Below, in pieces: positions 1 to 8,531 of a DNA stretch of 64,000 nt. The stretch lies in assembly GCF_031599675.1 (NCBI RefSeq), contig NZ_CP134223.1:3224001-3288000 (forward strand), written 5' to 3'. The notes beneath the pieces are model-generated. The model saw only the letters and a list, made by a program, of their open reading frames with translations, ran no database searches and was not told the origin of the DNA. The translations under genes and the position numbers were made by a program. Numbering within the stretch: position 1 is the stretch's first letter; each line of letters begins with the position of its first letter. This DNA comes from Paenibacillus pedocola (GTDB lineage: Bacteria; Bacillota; Bacilli; Paenibacillales; Paenibacillaceae).

Positions 1-165
1 GAACCGTTCACGTTTCTCTGTGACCGCCAGCAGGAATCATTGTTCGATGAGGTTATGCGGCTGGAAGCGGAAGAGAATTATCCCTCTTACAAGCTGATCA
101 GTGATTCTACGCTGTTCGGCAGCAATATCAGGGTAAAGGACACACGTCAACAAACGGTTAATTAG
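1..165 (+). CDS. C-terminal end of an unidentified protein (partial)
   Basis: Frame 1 is open from the first base to a TAG at 163-165 and encodes the last 54 residues of a protein whose start lies outside the window. The piece is hydrophilic and ends in VKDTRQQTVN; I do not recognise the family. A rho-independent terminator follows 23 bases after the stop, which supports this being a real gene end. Confidence 0.55.
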   Translation, partial: EPFTFLCDRQQESLFDEVMRLEAEENYPSYKLISDSTLFGSNIRVKDTRQQTVN

Positions 166-187
166 AACAGTGTAACATCACTCAGCA

Positions 188-225
188 AATCCCGTTTGCC
201 GGAATTATCGGCAGACGGGATTTTT
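188..225 (+). terminator. Rho-independent terminator of the upstream partial gene
   Basis: The arms AATCCCGTTTGCCG and CGGCAGACGGGATT (one mismatch region) enclose GAATTAT and run into TTTTT. It ends the transcript of the partial gene at 1-165. Confidence 0.85.
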
Positions 226-245
226 GTATAGTTAGGAGGTTCAAT

Positions 246-306
246 ATGAATTAACCAGGAGGCTATGAAACCACTTCACCAAGAGGCCGTACTGATGGAT
301 ATATAA
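246..306 (+). other. Two mini-ORFs, each behind a strong Shine-Dalgarno
   Basis: After the terminator, AGGAGG at about 235-240 precedes ATG-AAT-TAA (246-254). A second AGGAGG at 257-262 precedes a 13-codon ORF (265-306, starting MKPLHQEAV). Both ORFs are too short to judge as proteins. They could be leader peptides for the hydrolase that starts 24 bases further on, or the 5' remnant of a lost gene. Confidence 0.3.
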
Positions 307-329
307 TTCACTAATGCGAGGTGTTGTAG

Positions 330-1088
330 TTGGGTATTGAGAGGCAAATTGTAAATACTTCAAAAGGAAGACTGCAATATAACATCAGTGGTAACGGAAG
401 TCCGTCGATTGTATTGATTAACGGCGGCTCGGGACCTATTGAAGGATGGATGAGAATTCTGCCGGAACTTGTGAATTTGTCATCTGTATTTTGCTATAAC
501 CGCTTTGGTGTTGCAGGAAGTGACAAACCTCATGAACCCCAAGACGGGCTGACCATTATTGAAACCTTGCGGGAAATATTAAAGATAATTGGTCTTGAAC
601 CTCCATATTTATTGGTGGGACATTCCTTGGGCGGATTATATGCAAATTTGTATGCCCGGCGTTACCCGAATGAAATAGCAGGGGTTGTATTTCTGGAATC
701 CAGTCATCCGAAAGACATTGAGCTGGAGGCGTATCAAGGAAAGGTAATCAAGAAGATCAATAAGATGTTGTCGGTATTCGATTCCTTATCACCATCTAAG
801 AAATTTAACGAAGTCAATTTTGTAAAGGAAACAGTACAACAAATCCTTACTTCCAATGCGTTTCCGGACATACCGGTATATGTAATAAGCGGGGAGAAAA
901 ATAGTAAAATGATGCCGGAGATCGTCCGCACTAAACGACTGGAGCATCAAATTGAGCTACTCACTTTATCCGCAAACAGCAAACACATCCCAGCTAAAAA
1001 TAGCGGACATTTCCCACAGTTCTCAGAACCCCAAATCGTTATTAACGCAATTAAGGAATGTTGGGAGCAAGTGAAAGGATCCATTTAA
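330..1088 (+). CDS. alpha/beta hydrolase
   Basis: A 252-residue protein of the alpha/beta-hydrolase fold. The nucleophile elbow GHSLGG is at residues 97-102 (Ser99) and follows PPYLLV. The oxyanion-hole region NGGSGP is at about 31-36, and a C-terminal GHFPQ supplies the likely catalytic His227. There is no signal peptide, so it is cytoplasmic. The start is TTG at 330 with GAGGTG eight bases upstream; no ATG lies nearby in frame. The substrate cannot be told from sequence; members include esterases, haloperoxidase-like and epoxide or lactone hydrolases. It stands alone between terminators. Confidence 0.85.
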   Translation: MGIERQIVNTSKGRLQYNISGNGSPSIVLINGGSGPIEGWMRILPELVNLSSVFCYNRFGVAGSDKPHEPQDGLTIIETLREILKIIGLEPPYLLVGHSLGGLYANLYARRYPNEIAGVVFLESSHPKDIELEAYQGKVIKKINKMLSVFDSLSPSKKFNEVNFVKETVQQILTSNAFPDIPVYVISGEKNSKMMPEIVRTKRLEHQIELLTLSANSKHIPAKNSGHFPQFSEPQIVINAIKECWEQVKGSI

Positions 1089-1150
1089 TAAACGAACATT
1101 ATGAGTGGATTTTATATTATAAAAAGTAAGTGGCCCTGATCAAACAAACA

Positions 1151-1190
1151 ACAAACAGCAAGTCTCCGAAAAGGGACCTGCTGTTTGCTG
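1151..1190. terminator. Bidirectional terminator between hydrolase and SDR genes
   Basis: The arms AAACAGCA and TGCTGTTT, with partly paired inner bases (GTCTCC/GGGACC), form a hairpin between two convergent genes. The flanks are T-rich in one direction and A-rich in the other. Confidence 0.5.
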
Positions 1191-1203
1191 TATTATCTAA
1201 TGT

Positions 1204-1962
1204 TTAATAAGCAGTCCAGCCGCCATCAGCAGTAATGACCGAAGCGTTCACAAAGCTGGCTTCATCGGAAGCGAGAAACAGTGCTACCCTTGCGATTTCA
1301 TCCGGCTTGCCGTTACGCGGGTTAAGCGCCAATCCGGCCTGGATGCGTCCCATACCGAATTCGTTAATATGGGTCATCGTTGAGCTGATATTCGTCTCTA
1401 CTCCGCCGGGGGCAATCGCGTTGCAGCGAATTCCTTCCTTGGCGTACATAAACCCGGTGTTCTTGGTGAAACCAACAACGGCATGCTTAGTGGCAGTATA
1501 GGCAGCGCCGGCCCGGGCACCGAATAAACCGCCAGCAGAGGCGATGTTGATGATTACCCCTTTTTTCTTATCGAGGAATAGGGGGAGCACTTTGCGGGTT
1601 GCGCGCATGACAGAGGTTGTATTGATGGCAAAAATCCGCTCCCACTGGTCATCCTTAATGTCACCTGCAGGCTCAAAGTTATCCATAATACCGGCATTGT
1701 TCACCAGTATATCTACTGTTCCATACGTTGTGACAGCAGTATCGATTAGATTCTGAATATCATCCTCTACAGCCACATTAGTCTTGACCATAATCGCTTT
1801 ACCGCCGCCGGCTTTGATCTCTTCCACTGTAACGTTAGCGGCCTCAGGATTAATGTCGGAAACAACGACCTTTGCGCCCTCGCTGGCATATAGAATAGCG
1901 ATCGCTTTGCCCATCCCTGAAGCAGCTCCGGTAACTACAGCAACCTTGTCTTGAAGTCTCAT
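1204..1962 (-). CDS. SDR family NAD(P)-dependent oxidoreductase
   Basis: A classical short-chain dehydrogenase of 252 residues. Cofactor motif TGAASGMG is at residues 11-18, NNAG at 88-91, and the catalytic set is Ser142 with Tyr155-x3-Lys159. The acidic residue after beta2 (VVVSD) favours NAD(H). The closest named groups are glucose-1-dehydrogenase and 3-oxoacyl-ACP-reductase-like SDRs; the substrate is unknown. An upstream in-frame ATG exists, but the AGGAGG at 1970-1975 sits seven bases before the ATG at 1962, and the resulting length is typical. It is divergent from the TetR gene at 2149, which probably represses it. Confidence 0.88.
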   Translation of the reverse strand: MRLQDKVAVVTGAASGMGKAIAILYASEGAKVVVSDINPEAANVTVEEIKAGGGKAIMVKTNVAVEDDIQNLIDTAVTTYGTVDILVNNAGIMDNFEPAGDIKDDQWERIFAINTTSVMRATRKVLPLFLDKKKGVIINIASAGGLFGARAGAAYTATKHAVVGFTKNTGFMYAKEGIRCNAIAPGGVETNISSTMTHINEFGMGRIQAGLALNPRNGKPDEIARVALFLASDEASFVNASVITADGGWTAY

Positions 1963-2042
1963 GTTCATTCCTCCTATCATTCTAGTACATTTACCCAAGC
2001 GTCCCTGGTGAAGTTTTTCTTCAAAATTCATTCATAGTATAA

Positions 2043-2057
2043 TTAATTTTAAATTAA
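2043..2057. promoter_or_regulatory. AT-rich palindrome between SDR and TetR genes
   Basis: TTAATTT and AAATTAA flank a single T in the divergent intergenic space. It is a candidate TetR operator or simply AT-rich promoter DNA; no independent support. Confidence 0.3.
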
Positions 2058-2148
2058 ATATTCAATATGCAAACTTGAACGTTACTGTCTGTTAAGCAAC
2101 ACTATTATTGGCAAGTGTACGGTATCAGCAAATTGTTAGGAGGTTCCC

Positions 2149-2769
2149 ATGACAACTACATCTCCCGCGTTAGACCGAAGAATAAGCAAATCTCAAGCGG
2201 CACTGAAGGATGCCATGATCCACCTGCTGCATGAAAAAGAATTCAAAGACATTTCTGTCACGGACATCGTGCAACAGGCGAACCTGAACCGCGGCACCTT
2301 CTATAGGCATTATCAATATAAAGAGGAGCTGTTCGAAGCTATACTGGAGGATGTTACGGCGGATCTGATAAGCTCCTACCGTGAGCCTTATTTGAGTAGT
2401 GAAACCTTTGATGTCGGCAAGCTGACCTCTTCAGGGGTGAAAATTTTTGATCATGTGGCTAGATATGCTTACTTCTATACGCTAATAGCTAATACGGGTG
2501 CACTAGCAGGCTTTCAGCACCACATTTGTCATGTCCTCAAAATACTGGCGCTGCAGGATATGCTGCACACGCCAACAGTCACGGGCAAGCTCAATCATGA
2601 GCTGCAGGCCAGTTATCAGGCTTATGCTATTCTGGGGATGATCATCGAATGGATCAATAACGGGTTCAAGTACAGTTCTGCATATATGGCGGAGCAGCTG
2701 GTAGCCATCATTCATTTCAATTCGGCAGATGTCATATTTACACCGCATATCTCTGAATTTAAGTTTTGA
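2149..2769 (+). CDS. TetR/AcrR family transcriptional regulator
   Basis: 206 residues with an N-terminal TetR helix-turn-helix at about residues 12-60 (ISVTDIVQQANLNRGTFYRHY). The C-terminal ligand domain contains the AILGMIIEWINNGF stretch typical of the TetR_C subgroup often beside SDR genes. A strong RBS (TAGGAGG) lies 7-8 bases before the ATG. Divergent transcription from the SDR gene suggests it represses that gene and itself. The FGGY kinase follows 39 bases downstream and may be co-transcribed. The ligand is unknown. Confidence 0.88.
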   Translation: MTTTSPALDRRISKSQAALKDAMIHLLHEKEFKDISVTDIVQQANLNRGTFYRHYQYKEELFEAILEDVTADLISSYREPYLSSETFDVGKLTSSGVKIFDHVARYAYFYTLIANTGALAGFQHHICHVLKILALQDMLHTPTVTGKLNHELQASYQAYAILGMIIEWINNGFKYSSAYMAEQLVAIIHFNSADVIFTPHISEFKF

Positions 2770-2808
2770 TCCTGTAATAGATAATGTGCATAGAGAAGGG
2801 GAACACAG

Positions 2809-4797
2809 ATGAAGTTTATAGGACTGGATATTGGTACGACATCAATCACCGGACTGATCTATGATCTGGAGCAGAAGACTGTAGTCTGCTCCGTCACCGA
2901 GGACACCGGTAACGGCACACCGGAGCATAGAGAAGAGTGGGAACGGCTTCAGGATCCCGAATCTATCATTCAGAGAACCTGTCAGATTCTTGAACAACTC
3001 TATCCTATGGCGGAGGAAATAAGCGGAATTGGCCTAACCGGACAGATGCACGGAATTGTCTATACCGATAACAGGGGGCAACATGTCAGTCCATTATACA
3101 CATGGCAGGACGGCAGAGCAGGTCTGCCATGTGCTGACGGCTCTTCTTATGCACACAAGCTGAGTGAGATTACAGGCTATACCGTTGCTCCGGGTTACGG
3201 GCTTGCTACACATTACTATAATATCCAGAATGGGCTCGTTCCGGCTGCAGCGGTCAGCTTCTGTACGATTGCTGATTATGCCGCACTTCGGCTGACAGGA
3301 AGCAGCTCGCCGTTAATCGATCCAACCCAAGCTGCAGGTATCGGGTGCTACAGTTTTGAAACGGGAGGGTTTGACTATGCAGCAATTGAGCGGGCTGGTA
3401 TACATACGGGGTTGTTGCCTCAGGTGGTGCCTTCCGGTACGGTGGTAGGTACCACGCAAGCCGGGATCCCGGTGTACTGTTCGCTTGGGGATAATCAGGC
3501 CAGCTTTATCGGCAGTGTTCCGGTTCCTGATGAATCGGTATTGCTTAATATAGGAACAGGAAGTCAGCTTTCCGTTCTGCTGCCTGATGCTGAGTACCAG
3601 TTAGCGGGGATGGAGATACGGCCTTTTCCAGGCGGAGGCAGGCTTGTAGTCGGTGCGGCGCTCAGCGGAGGGAAATCCTATGTACTGCTGGAACATTTTT
3701 TCCGGGAGCTAATTACGGCCTACACGGGTGAGGCACCGGGAAAACTGTACAGCTTCATGGAGCAGCTTCTAAGCGATGGAGAAACCGCCGGAACAGAACT
3801 GACGGTGAATACGCAGTTTCTCGGCACACGTACGGACCCCGAAGTGCGCGGCAGCATCGGGCAGATTTCGCTGGATAATTTCACTCCTGCCCGTCTGGCT
3901 CATGGATTCCTGCAGGGAATGATTGATGAGCTGTACGCATTCTATACGACACTGACTAGTTTAACGGGTAACGTCTACAAGTATGCGATAGGGTCCGGCA
4001 ATGCACTGCGTGCCAATGCAGTGTTATGCGCAAAAGCCCAGTCCACTTTTAAACTGCCGCTGGCTCTTAGTCATTCACCGGAAGAAGCTGCGGTTGGAGC
4101 GGCACTCTATGCTGCTGTAGGGGCTGGCGGGATAGAAAGCTTCACCGAAGCGGGTCAATATATCGGACTGGAGCTTCCGGCAGACCCCGAACCCATCGTA
4201 CCCGAAGCAGACAGACAGCGGCTGATGAAGCTTTATGGATTAACGCTTTATAAAGATGATGATGTACTCTCTAGCAGTGAGCAGCTTAGTACGTTGGGTG
4301 TTAAATATAATCCTAATGGTCTTCAGGAGAGTACAATCCATTCTTCGCCATACCGGATTAAGGTAACCGCAGGAGCTTCGATTGGCCCGCTGCGGCTTGG
4401 GATGTCCCGGAGCGAGATTGAAACAGCCGGCGCCGATCTTCCTGTATTCTATAAAGTTGGCTACGACACTGCGGGACTGGCGAATTTTATTGAAATTGCC
4501 AATCCTGAGGAGGAAGCGTTCTGCACGTTTGGAGAGACCGATCTGTTCCGTACCCCGGCATCAGAGCTGATTGAAATTCTGGATCAGATTTCCCCGTATC
4601 AGCGTGATCATGCCGAGACAGGCTGTACCTATATTTTTCCCCATATCGGATTTACGCTCTGGCGCTCCATGGCTCTTACTGAAGCTGATTTACTGACGGA
4701 CGAGTATCGGTCACTTCCGCCTGATATATACGAGGATGAGAAGCGGCGGCTATATTTTGAATCCGTGTCAGTATTTCCGGTAGAGGTTAAATCATGA
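2809..4797 (+). CDS. FGGY-family carbohydrate kinase with an extra C-terminal domain
   Basis: 662 residues. Residues 1 to about 480 are an FGGY sugar kinase: N-terminal ATP-binding DIGTTSITG, a GLTGQMHG substrate-site motif, catalytic-region SLGDNQASF, and a late GSGNALRAN. The overall pattern resembles sedoheptulokinase-like members more than glycerol or xylulose kinases. From about residue 513 to the end is a separate domain starting IGPLRLGMSRSEI and ending in a WRS-containing strand region. That pattern is found in stand-alone uncharacterised Bacillota proteins. FGGY kinases usually stop near 500 residues, so this is a fusion. ATG start with AGAAGGGG upstream. Sugar specificity is not established. 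Confidence 0.8.
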   Translation: MKFIGLDIGTTSITGLIYDLEQKTVVCSVTEDTGNGTPEHREEWERLQDPESIIQRTCQILEQLYPMAEEISGIGLTGQMHGIVYTDNRGQHVSPLYTWQDGRAGLPCADGSSYAHKLSEITGYTVAPGYGLATHYYNIQNGLVPAAAVSFCTIADYAALRLTGSSSPLIDPTQAAGIGCYSFETGGFDYAAIERAGIHTGLLPQVVPSGTVVGTTQAGIPVYCSLGDNQASFIGSVPVPDESVLLNIGTGSQLSVLLPDAEYQLAGMEIRPFPGGGRLVVGAALSGGKSYVLLEHFFRELITAYTGEAPGKLYSFMEQLLSDGETAGTELTVNTQFLGTRTDPEVRGSIGQISLDNFTPARLAHGFLQGMIDELYAFYTTLTSLTGNVYKYAIGSGNALRANAVLCAKAQSTFKLPLALSHSPEEAAVGAALYAAVGAGGIESFTEAGQYIGLELPADPEPIVPEADRQRLMKLYGLTLYKDDDVLSSSEQLSTLGVKYNPNGLQESTIHSSPYRIKVTAGASIGPLRLGMSRSEIETAGADLPVFYKVGYDTAGLANFIEIANPEEEAFCTFGETDLFRTPASELIEILDQISPYQRDHAETGCTYIFPHIGFTLWRSMALTEADLLTDEYRSLPPDIYEDEKRRLYFESVSVFPVEVKS

Positions 4798-4804
4798 CTG
4801 TTAA

Positions 4805-6049
4805 TTAAACTAGTGCTCCCCGCTGCCGCCAGAGAGGGCTTAACCAGCAGCCGGCGAAGATCAGTAAATTTACAGCAATAGTGATCAAAAATACGGTACG
4901 CGGACCGGACAGCTCGGAGATCCAGCCGGAACCCATAATCGCAAACGGCATCCCCAGCTTGAAAATCGAACCGGTAATCCCGCTTACCCGGCCAATGAGA
5001 TGATAGGGGGTAGTCTCCTGGCGGAACGTCCAGATGCTGACGGTGCTTACCGTCTCGAAACATCCGTACAGGAATAAACCGAGAGCGAGCAAATAAGCAG
5101 AGTGGGAGACGAAGAAGATAATACTCGTAAGCCCGGTGAATAAGCTGGACAAGGTCATTAACCGGCCAACCGGAAAATAACGCCGCAGTCTGCCTATCAG
5201 CAGGCTTCCAGCTAGCCCGCCGACTCCAGCTGCCGAGAACACAATCCCAAGCTCCAGATTGCTCAGCTTCAGCTCATCCTTGGCGAAGAAGATAATGGTA
5301 GTGTCTACCATACCGGATGAGCAGTTGAGGAACACAACAGCGATGCTCATCGCGACCAGCAAACGGTTCGTGCGCAGCTCGGTCCAGCCTGCCTGAAGCT
5401 CCTTCCAGAAGCCTTCCCTGCTATGGGCTGCGATTCGTGGAGTTTCCTCCGTTCTAATAAAGCTTAAGGTGACGAACGCCAAGCTGAAGGCGACTGCCGT
5501 GAGCAGCAATGCTTCATGCAGCTTTGGCAGCATTAGCAGGAGTCCGGTCAGCACGGGGCCGGTTATTCCGACAAAGGTAGTGACGAAATTATAAGATGCA
5601 TTAGCCGGAGTAAGCATGGATGTAGGCAGAGAGTGCTTCACCATGGCAACCCTGGCATTGGAGTATGCATATCCAAAGGTCATCAGCAGAAACCCGGCTA
5701 CATAGAACAGGAGCATTGAGTGGGTGCCCCGCTCAATCGCCAGATAAAGACCGGCAAGTAAAACAATCTGCAGCAGAATGGCGGTTAAGGACCACCTCTT
5801 CTTATGCGCTCTGTCAACAAGTACACCTATGAACACTGCGAGCAGCAGGTTTGGCAGAAACTCAATGCCTCTCATTGTGGACATCACGACTGAGGATTTC
5901 GTGAGATCATAAAGAATGAGGGGAAGCGCAAGCTCATAAATTTTATTCCCCAGGGCCATTACGGCACCTGCGCCGAGCAGAATCATAAAGGCCGGACTGA
6001 GCCAGATCGGCGGGGCAGCTGTGTCAGTCTGTAAATTGGGTTTAGACAT
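4805..6049 (-). CDS. MFS transporter
   Basis: 414 residues with about twelve hydrophobic segments. It resembles the enterobactin-exporter/macrolide-efflux-like group (MFS_3) in its loop between TM2 and TM3 (VLVDRAHKKRWSL), so it is probably a drug or metabolite exporter in the cytoplasmic membrane. It is convergent with the FGGY kinase (7 bases apart) and divergent from the SgrR-like regulator, which is the best candidate controller. The start ATG has a rather distant RBS (GAGGAG about 13 bases upstream), so the exact start is less certain. Confidence 0.85.
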   Translation of the reverse strand: MSKPNLQTDTAAPPIWLSPAFMILLGAGAVMALGNKIYELALPLILYDLTKSSVVMSTMRGIEFLPNLLLAVFIGVLVDRAHKKRWSLTAILLQIVLLAGLYLAIERGTHSMLLFYVAGFLLMTFGYAYSNARVAMVKHSLPTSMLTPANASYNFVTTFVGITGPVLTGLLLMLPKLHEALLLTAVAFSLAFVTLSFIRTEETPRIAAHSREGFWKELQAGWTELRTNRLLVAMSIAVVFLNCSSGMVDTTIIFFAKDELKLSNLELGIVFSAAGVGGLAGSLLIGRLRRYFPVGRLMTLSSLFTGLTSIIFFVSHSAYLLALGLFLYGCFETVSTVSIWTFRQETTPYHLIGRVSGITGSIFKLGMPFAIMGSGWISELSGPRTVFLITIAVNLLIFAGCWLSPLWRQRGALV

Positions 6050-6165
6050 ATCTGTTTGTACACTCCTCTTTACCTGTTGGTGTCATCAAATTATACTTTT
6101 GGAAAAGTGGAAGTAAAATAGAAAAATGGAATTTGAAATTTCGCCTTTTAGGGGAGGGCAAACGG

Positions 6166-7947
6166 ATGGACATGGCGGATTATTATCTGAGGTTAAAAAT
6201 GCGTTATACAGCAGAAGCAGACGGCACCTGGTTTCCCGTTACAATGGATGAACTGGCAGCTGTCTTTGACTGCACTCGGCGCAATACCCAATTCCTGATC
6301 CAAAAGCTGAAAGAGCAGCATTATATCGGCTGGCAACCGGGACTGGGAAGGGGGAATACATCAAAGCTTGTTTTGCTGCGGAATAAGGAAGAGCTGATGC
6401 TGGAGAGGGCACAATATTTAGCCTCACATGGCCAGATTAATGAAGCCTTTAAGTCCCTCCGGGAAAGTGACGGGGAGTCGCTGCATGCCGAGTTCCGCAC
6501 TTGGCTTGTGGAACAGTTCGGTGTGCAAAAGCAGAAGAGTGAGGCGGATGTGCTGCGGTATCCCTTTTACCGTCCTGTCCTTGATCTTGACCCGATGAAG
6601 GTGGTGCGGCGGACAGAAGCGCATATGATTCGCCAGCTGTGTGATACCCTGACCCAATATGATGCAGCCAGCGGCCAGCTGAAGGCAGGGCTTGCCCATC
6701 ACTGGGAACATGACGGAACATGTAGAAGATGGACCTTTTACCTGCGCAAAGGCGTGCTGTTTCATCACGGAAAACATCTGACTGCAGATGATGTGAAGTA
6801 TACTTTTGCTCGGATCCGGCAGTGGAACCGAAAAGATTGGCTGGTGAAAAGTGTGCAGACAATCGAAGTTTCAGGCACCTATAGTCTTTGCTTTGAGCTG
6901 CAGGAGCGAAATGCGCTGTTTGCACATTTTATTGCCACGGAACGGTTTGCCATTGTTCCGGATGATCTGGAGCAGCTGGCGGCAAGACGTGATTTTACGA
7001 GGCTGCCGGTAGGGACGGGGCCTTTCAGCATTATCAGCAACACAGAAACTATGCTTGTCTTGGAAGCTAATGAGCATTATTTTGCCGGACGGCCTTTTCT
7101 GGACCGGATTGAGATGTGGGTATGGCCCGGTTATGAGGAGGAGCTGCGGCAGGAGCAACCGCTTGCTAATGCGCATCTCCTGTATTTCGAGGCACTTAAT
7201 AAGGTGGAGTCAGTGCAGACGCTGAATCAGCTCGAGCTGGGGAGCACGGTGCTTACATTCAACCTTTCCAAACCTGGAGTATTGCAGGATTTACAGCTGC
7301 GTCAGGCCATTCACCTGGCACTCAGCCGCAAACAAATGATACTGGAGCTGAAAGGCAGGAGGACTCAGCCCGCGTCGGGGTTTGATCCTGCCTTTTATGA
7401 TGCTGGCTACGCCGGTGACTGTTCAGCCGCAGCGGCACTGGAACTGTTGAAGCACTCCGCATATGCAGGAGAAATTCTTCAGCTGTACACCTATGAATAT
7501 TTCAGCAATGAAGAGGACGTACGCTGGATTCAGACAGTATGCAGGAACATAGGTGTGCATATTGAGCTTAACGTACTGCCGATCCGGGAGCTGTCACAAG
7601 CGGACTTGATCATTCAGGCGGATATGATTTATGCGGGTGAAGTGCTGGGTGATGAACCCTCCATCACGCTGATAGAAATGTATAGGTCGAATAACGGATA
7701 TATTCAGAACCATCTCGACCCTTCAATAAGACATAAGGTGGAATCTATGCTGTCTGATGCGATTAGTGAACAAGATGAGGAACAGCGGAGGGTTGTGCTA
7801 AGAGCGGTTGAGCATGAACTGAAACAGCAGGTGAACGTGCTTTTTTTGTATCACAGTATGCAGGAAGTCGGCCATGATCCGTCACTGCATGGCATCTCGC
7901 TGAATGCCTGGGGCAAAATTAATTATAAGGATGTCTGGGTGAAGTGA
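6166..7947 (+). CDS. SgrR-like regulator: HTH domain fused to a solute-binding domain
   Basis: 593 residues. The N-terminal 100 residues form a winged HTH of the SgrR_N type (FDCTRRNTQFLIQKLKEQHYIGW). The rest is an oligopeptide/nickel-type solute-binding domain (SBP_bac_5) including VGTGPFSI and the DLQLRQAIHLALSR stretch. There is no signal peptide, so the binding domain acts as an intracellular ligand sensor, as in SgrR. I place the start at ATG 6166, seven bases after AGGGGAGGG, rather than the upstream TTG at 6133. It is divergent from an MFS transporter, so it probably controls that exporter in response to a small solute. Confidence 0.85.
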   Translation: MDMADYYLRLKMRYTAEADGTWFPVTMDELAAVFDCTRRNTQFLIQKLKEQHYIGWQPGLGRGNTSKLVLLRNKEELMLERAQYLASHGQINEAFKSLRESDGESLHAEFRTWLVEQFGVQKQKSEADVLRYPFYRPVLDLDPMKVVRRTEAHMIRQLCDTLTQYDAASGQLKAGLAHHWEHDGTCRRWTFYLRKGVLFHHGKHLTADDVKYTFARIRQWNRKDWLVKSVQTIEVSGTYSLCFELQERNALFAHFIATERFAIVPDDLEQLAARRDFTRLPVGTGPFSIISNTETMLVLEANEHYFAGRPFLDRIEMWVWPGYEEELRQEQPLANAHLLYFEALNKVESVQTLNQLELGSTVLTFNLSKPGVLQDLQLRQAIHLALSRKQMILELKGRRTQPASGFDPAFYDAGYAGDCSAAAALELLKHSAYAGEILQLYTYEYFSNEEDVRWIQTVCRNIGVHIELNVLPIRELSQADLIIQADMIYAGEVLGDEPSITLIEMYRSNNGYIQNHLDPSIRHKVESMLSDAISEQDEEQRRVVLRAVEHELKQQVNVLFLYHSMQEVGHDPSLHGISLNAWGKINYKDVWVK

Positions 7948-8019
7948 AAATTACCTGAACTAACAAGATGAAATATCACTATCAATATTTACCAGTGGCG
8001 ATTACACTTATATATGGTA

Positions 8020-8035
8020 CAAAAATGCATTTTTG
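8020..8035. promoter_or_regulatory. 16-bp perfect palindrome upstream of the exporter operon
   Basis: CAAAAATGCATTTTTG is perfectly self-complementary and lies 31 bases before the first gene of the ABC exporter operon. It may be an operator; the protein that would bind is unknown. Confidence 0.4.
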
Positions 8036-8066
8036 GCTGTATATGAAGATAATCGGAAGGTGGATT

Positions 8067-8531
8067 ATGCGAAAACGACTATGGAGGCTTTTTACGTTCA
8101 CTTGTATCAAAACGCCTATCGCTGCGCTGCTGATTCTTACAGGACTGATCGCTGGAATGCTCACTCTAATGAACAGTATCCGGATTCAGAATTATGCTAA
8201 GGTTCAAGGGGAGATGGAACCAGCCGGCAGAGGCACTGTAATTACAGTGCAGGGGAAGTACGATTTTTCCGGAATACATAAGCAAGACAAGATTACGTGG
8301 TACGTAGACGAAAACGAAGTACGACTTGAAGGTACTGTTATAAACATCGATACTCTGTCAGCAGAATCAAGTAAGCTTGTAATACATGCGGGAAATACCA
8401 ACACGTCAGCCGCCAAAAAAGATCCGGATACCGCCGCCTCTGCGCGTTCTGAATCGCCCGTATACGTCGAGCTCCCCCTCGGGAAGCAAACGGTCTTTGC
8501 CATGCTGTTCAATAAGGGGGCGGGGCAGTGA
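8067..8531 (+). CDS. Small membrane-anchored protein of an ABC exporter operon
   Basis: 154 residues from ATG 8067 (GGAAGG six bases upstream). A basic N-terminus (MRKRLWR) precedes one transmembrane helix at about residues 15-35 (PIAALLILTGLIAGMLTLM). An extracytoplasmic region of about 115 residues, rich in beta-strand patterns, follows. The topology and the operon place recall a shortened membrane-fusion (HlyD-like) partner, but no lipoyl/barrel motif is clear, so the family is unassigned. Its TGA overlaps the GTG start of the next gene by four bases, which implies translational coupling with the ABC pair. Confidence 0.6.
   Translation: MRKRLWRLFTFTCIKTPIAALLILTGLIAGMLTLMNSIRIQNYAKVQGEMEPAGRGTVITVQGKYDFSGIHKQDKITWYVDENEVRLEGTVINIDTLSAESSKLVIHAGNTNTSAAKKDPDTAASARSESPVYVELPLGKQTVFAMLFNKGAGQ

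Noticed and set aside
1963..2031. 23-residue N-terminal extension of the SDR
   Set aside because: It covers the AGGAGG that serves ATG 1962 and does not resemble SDR N-termini.
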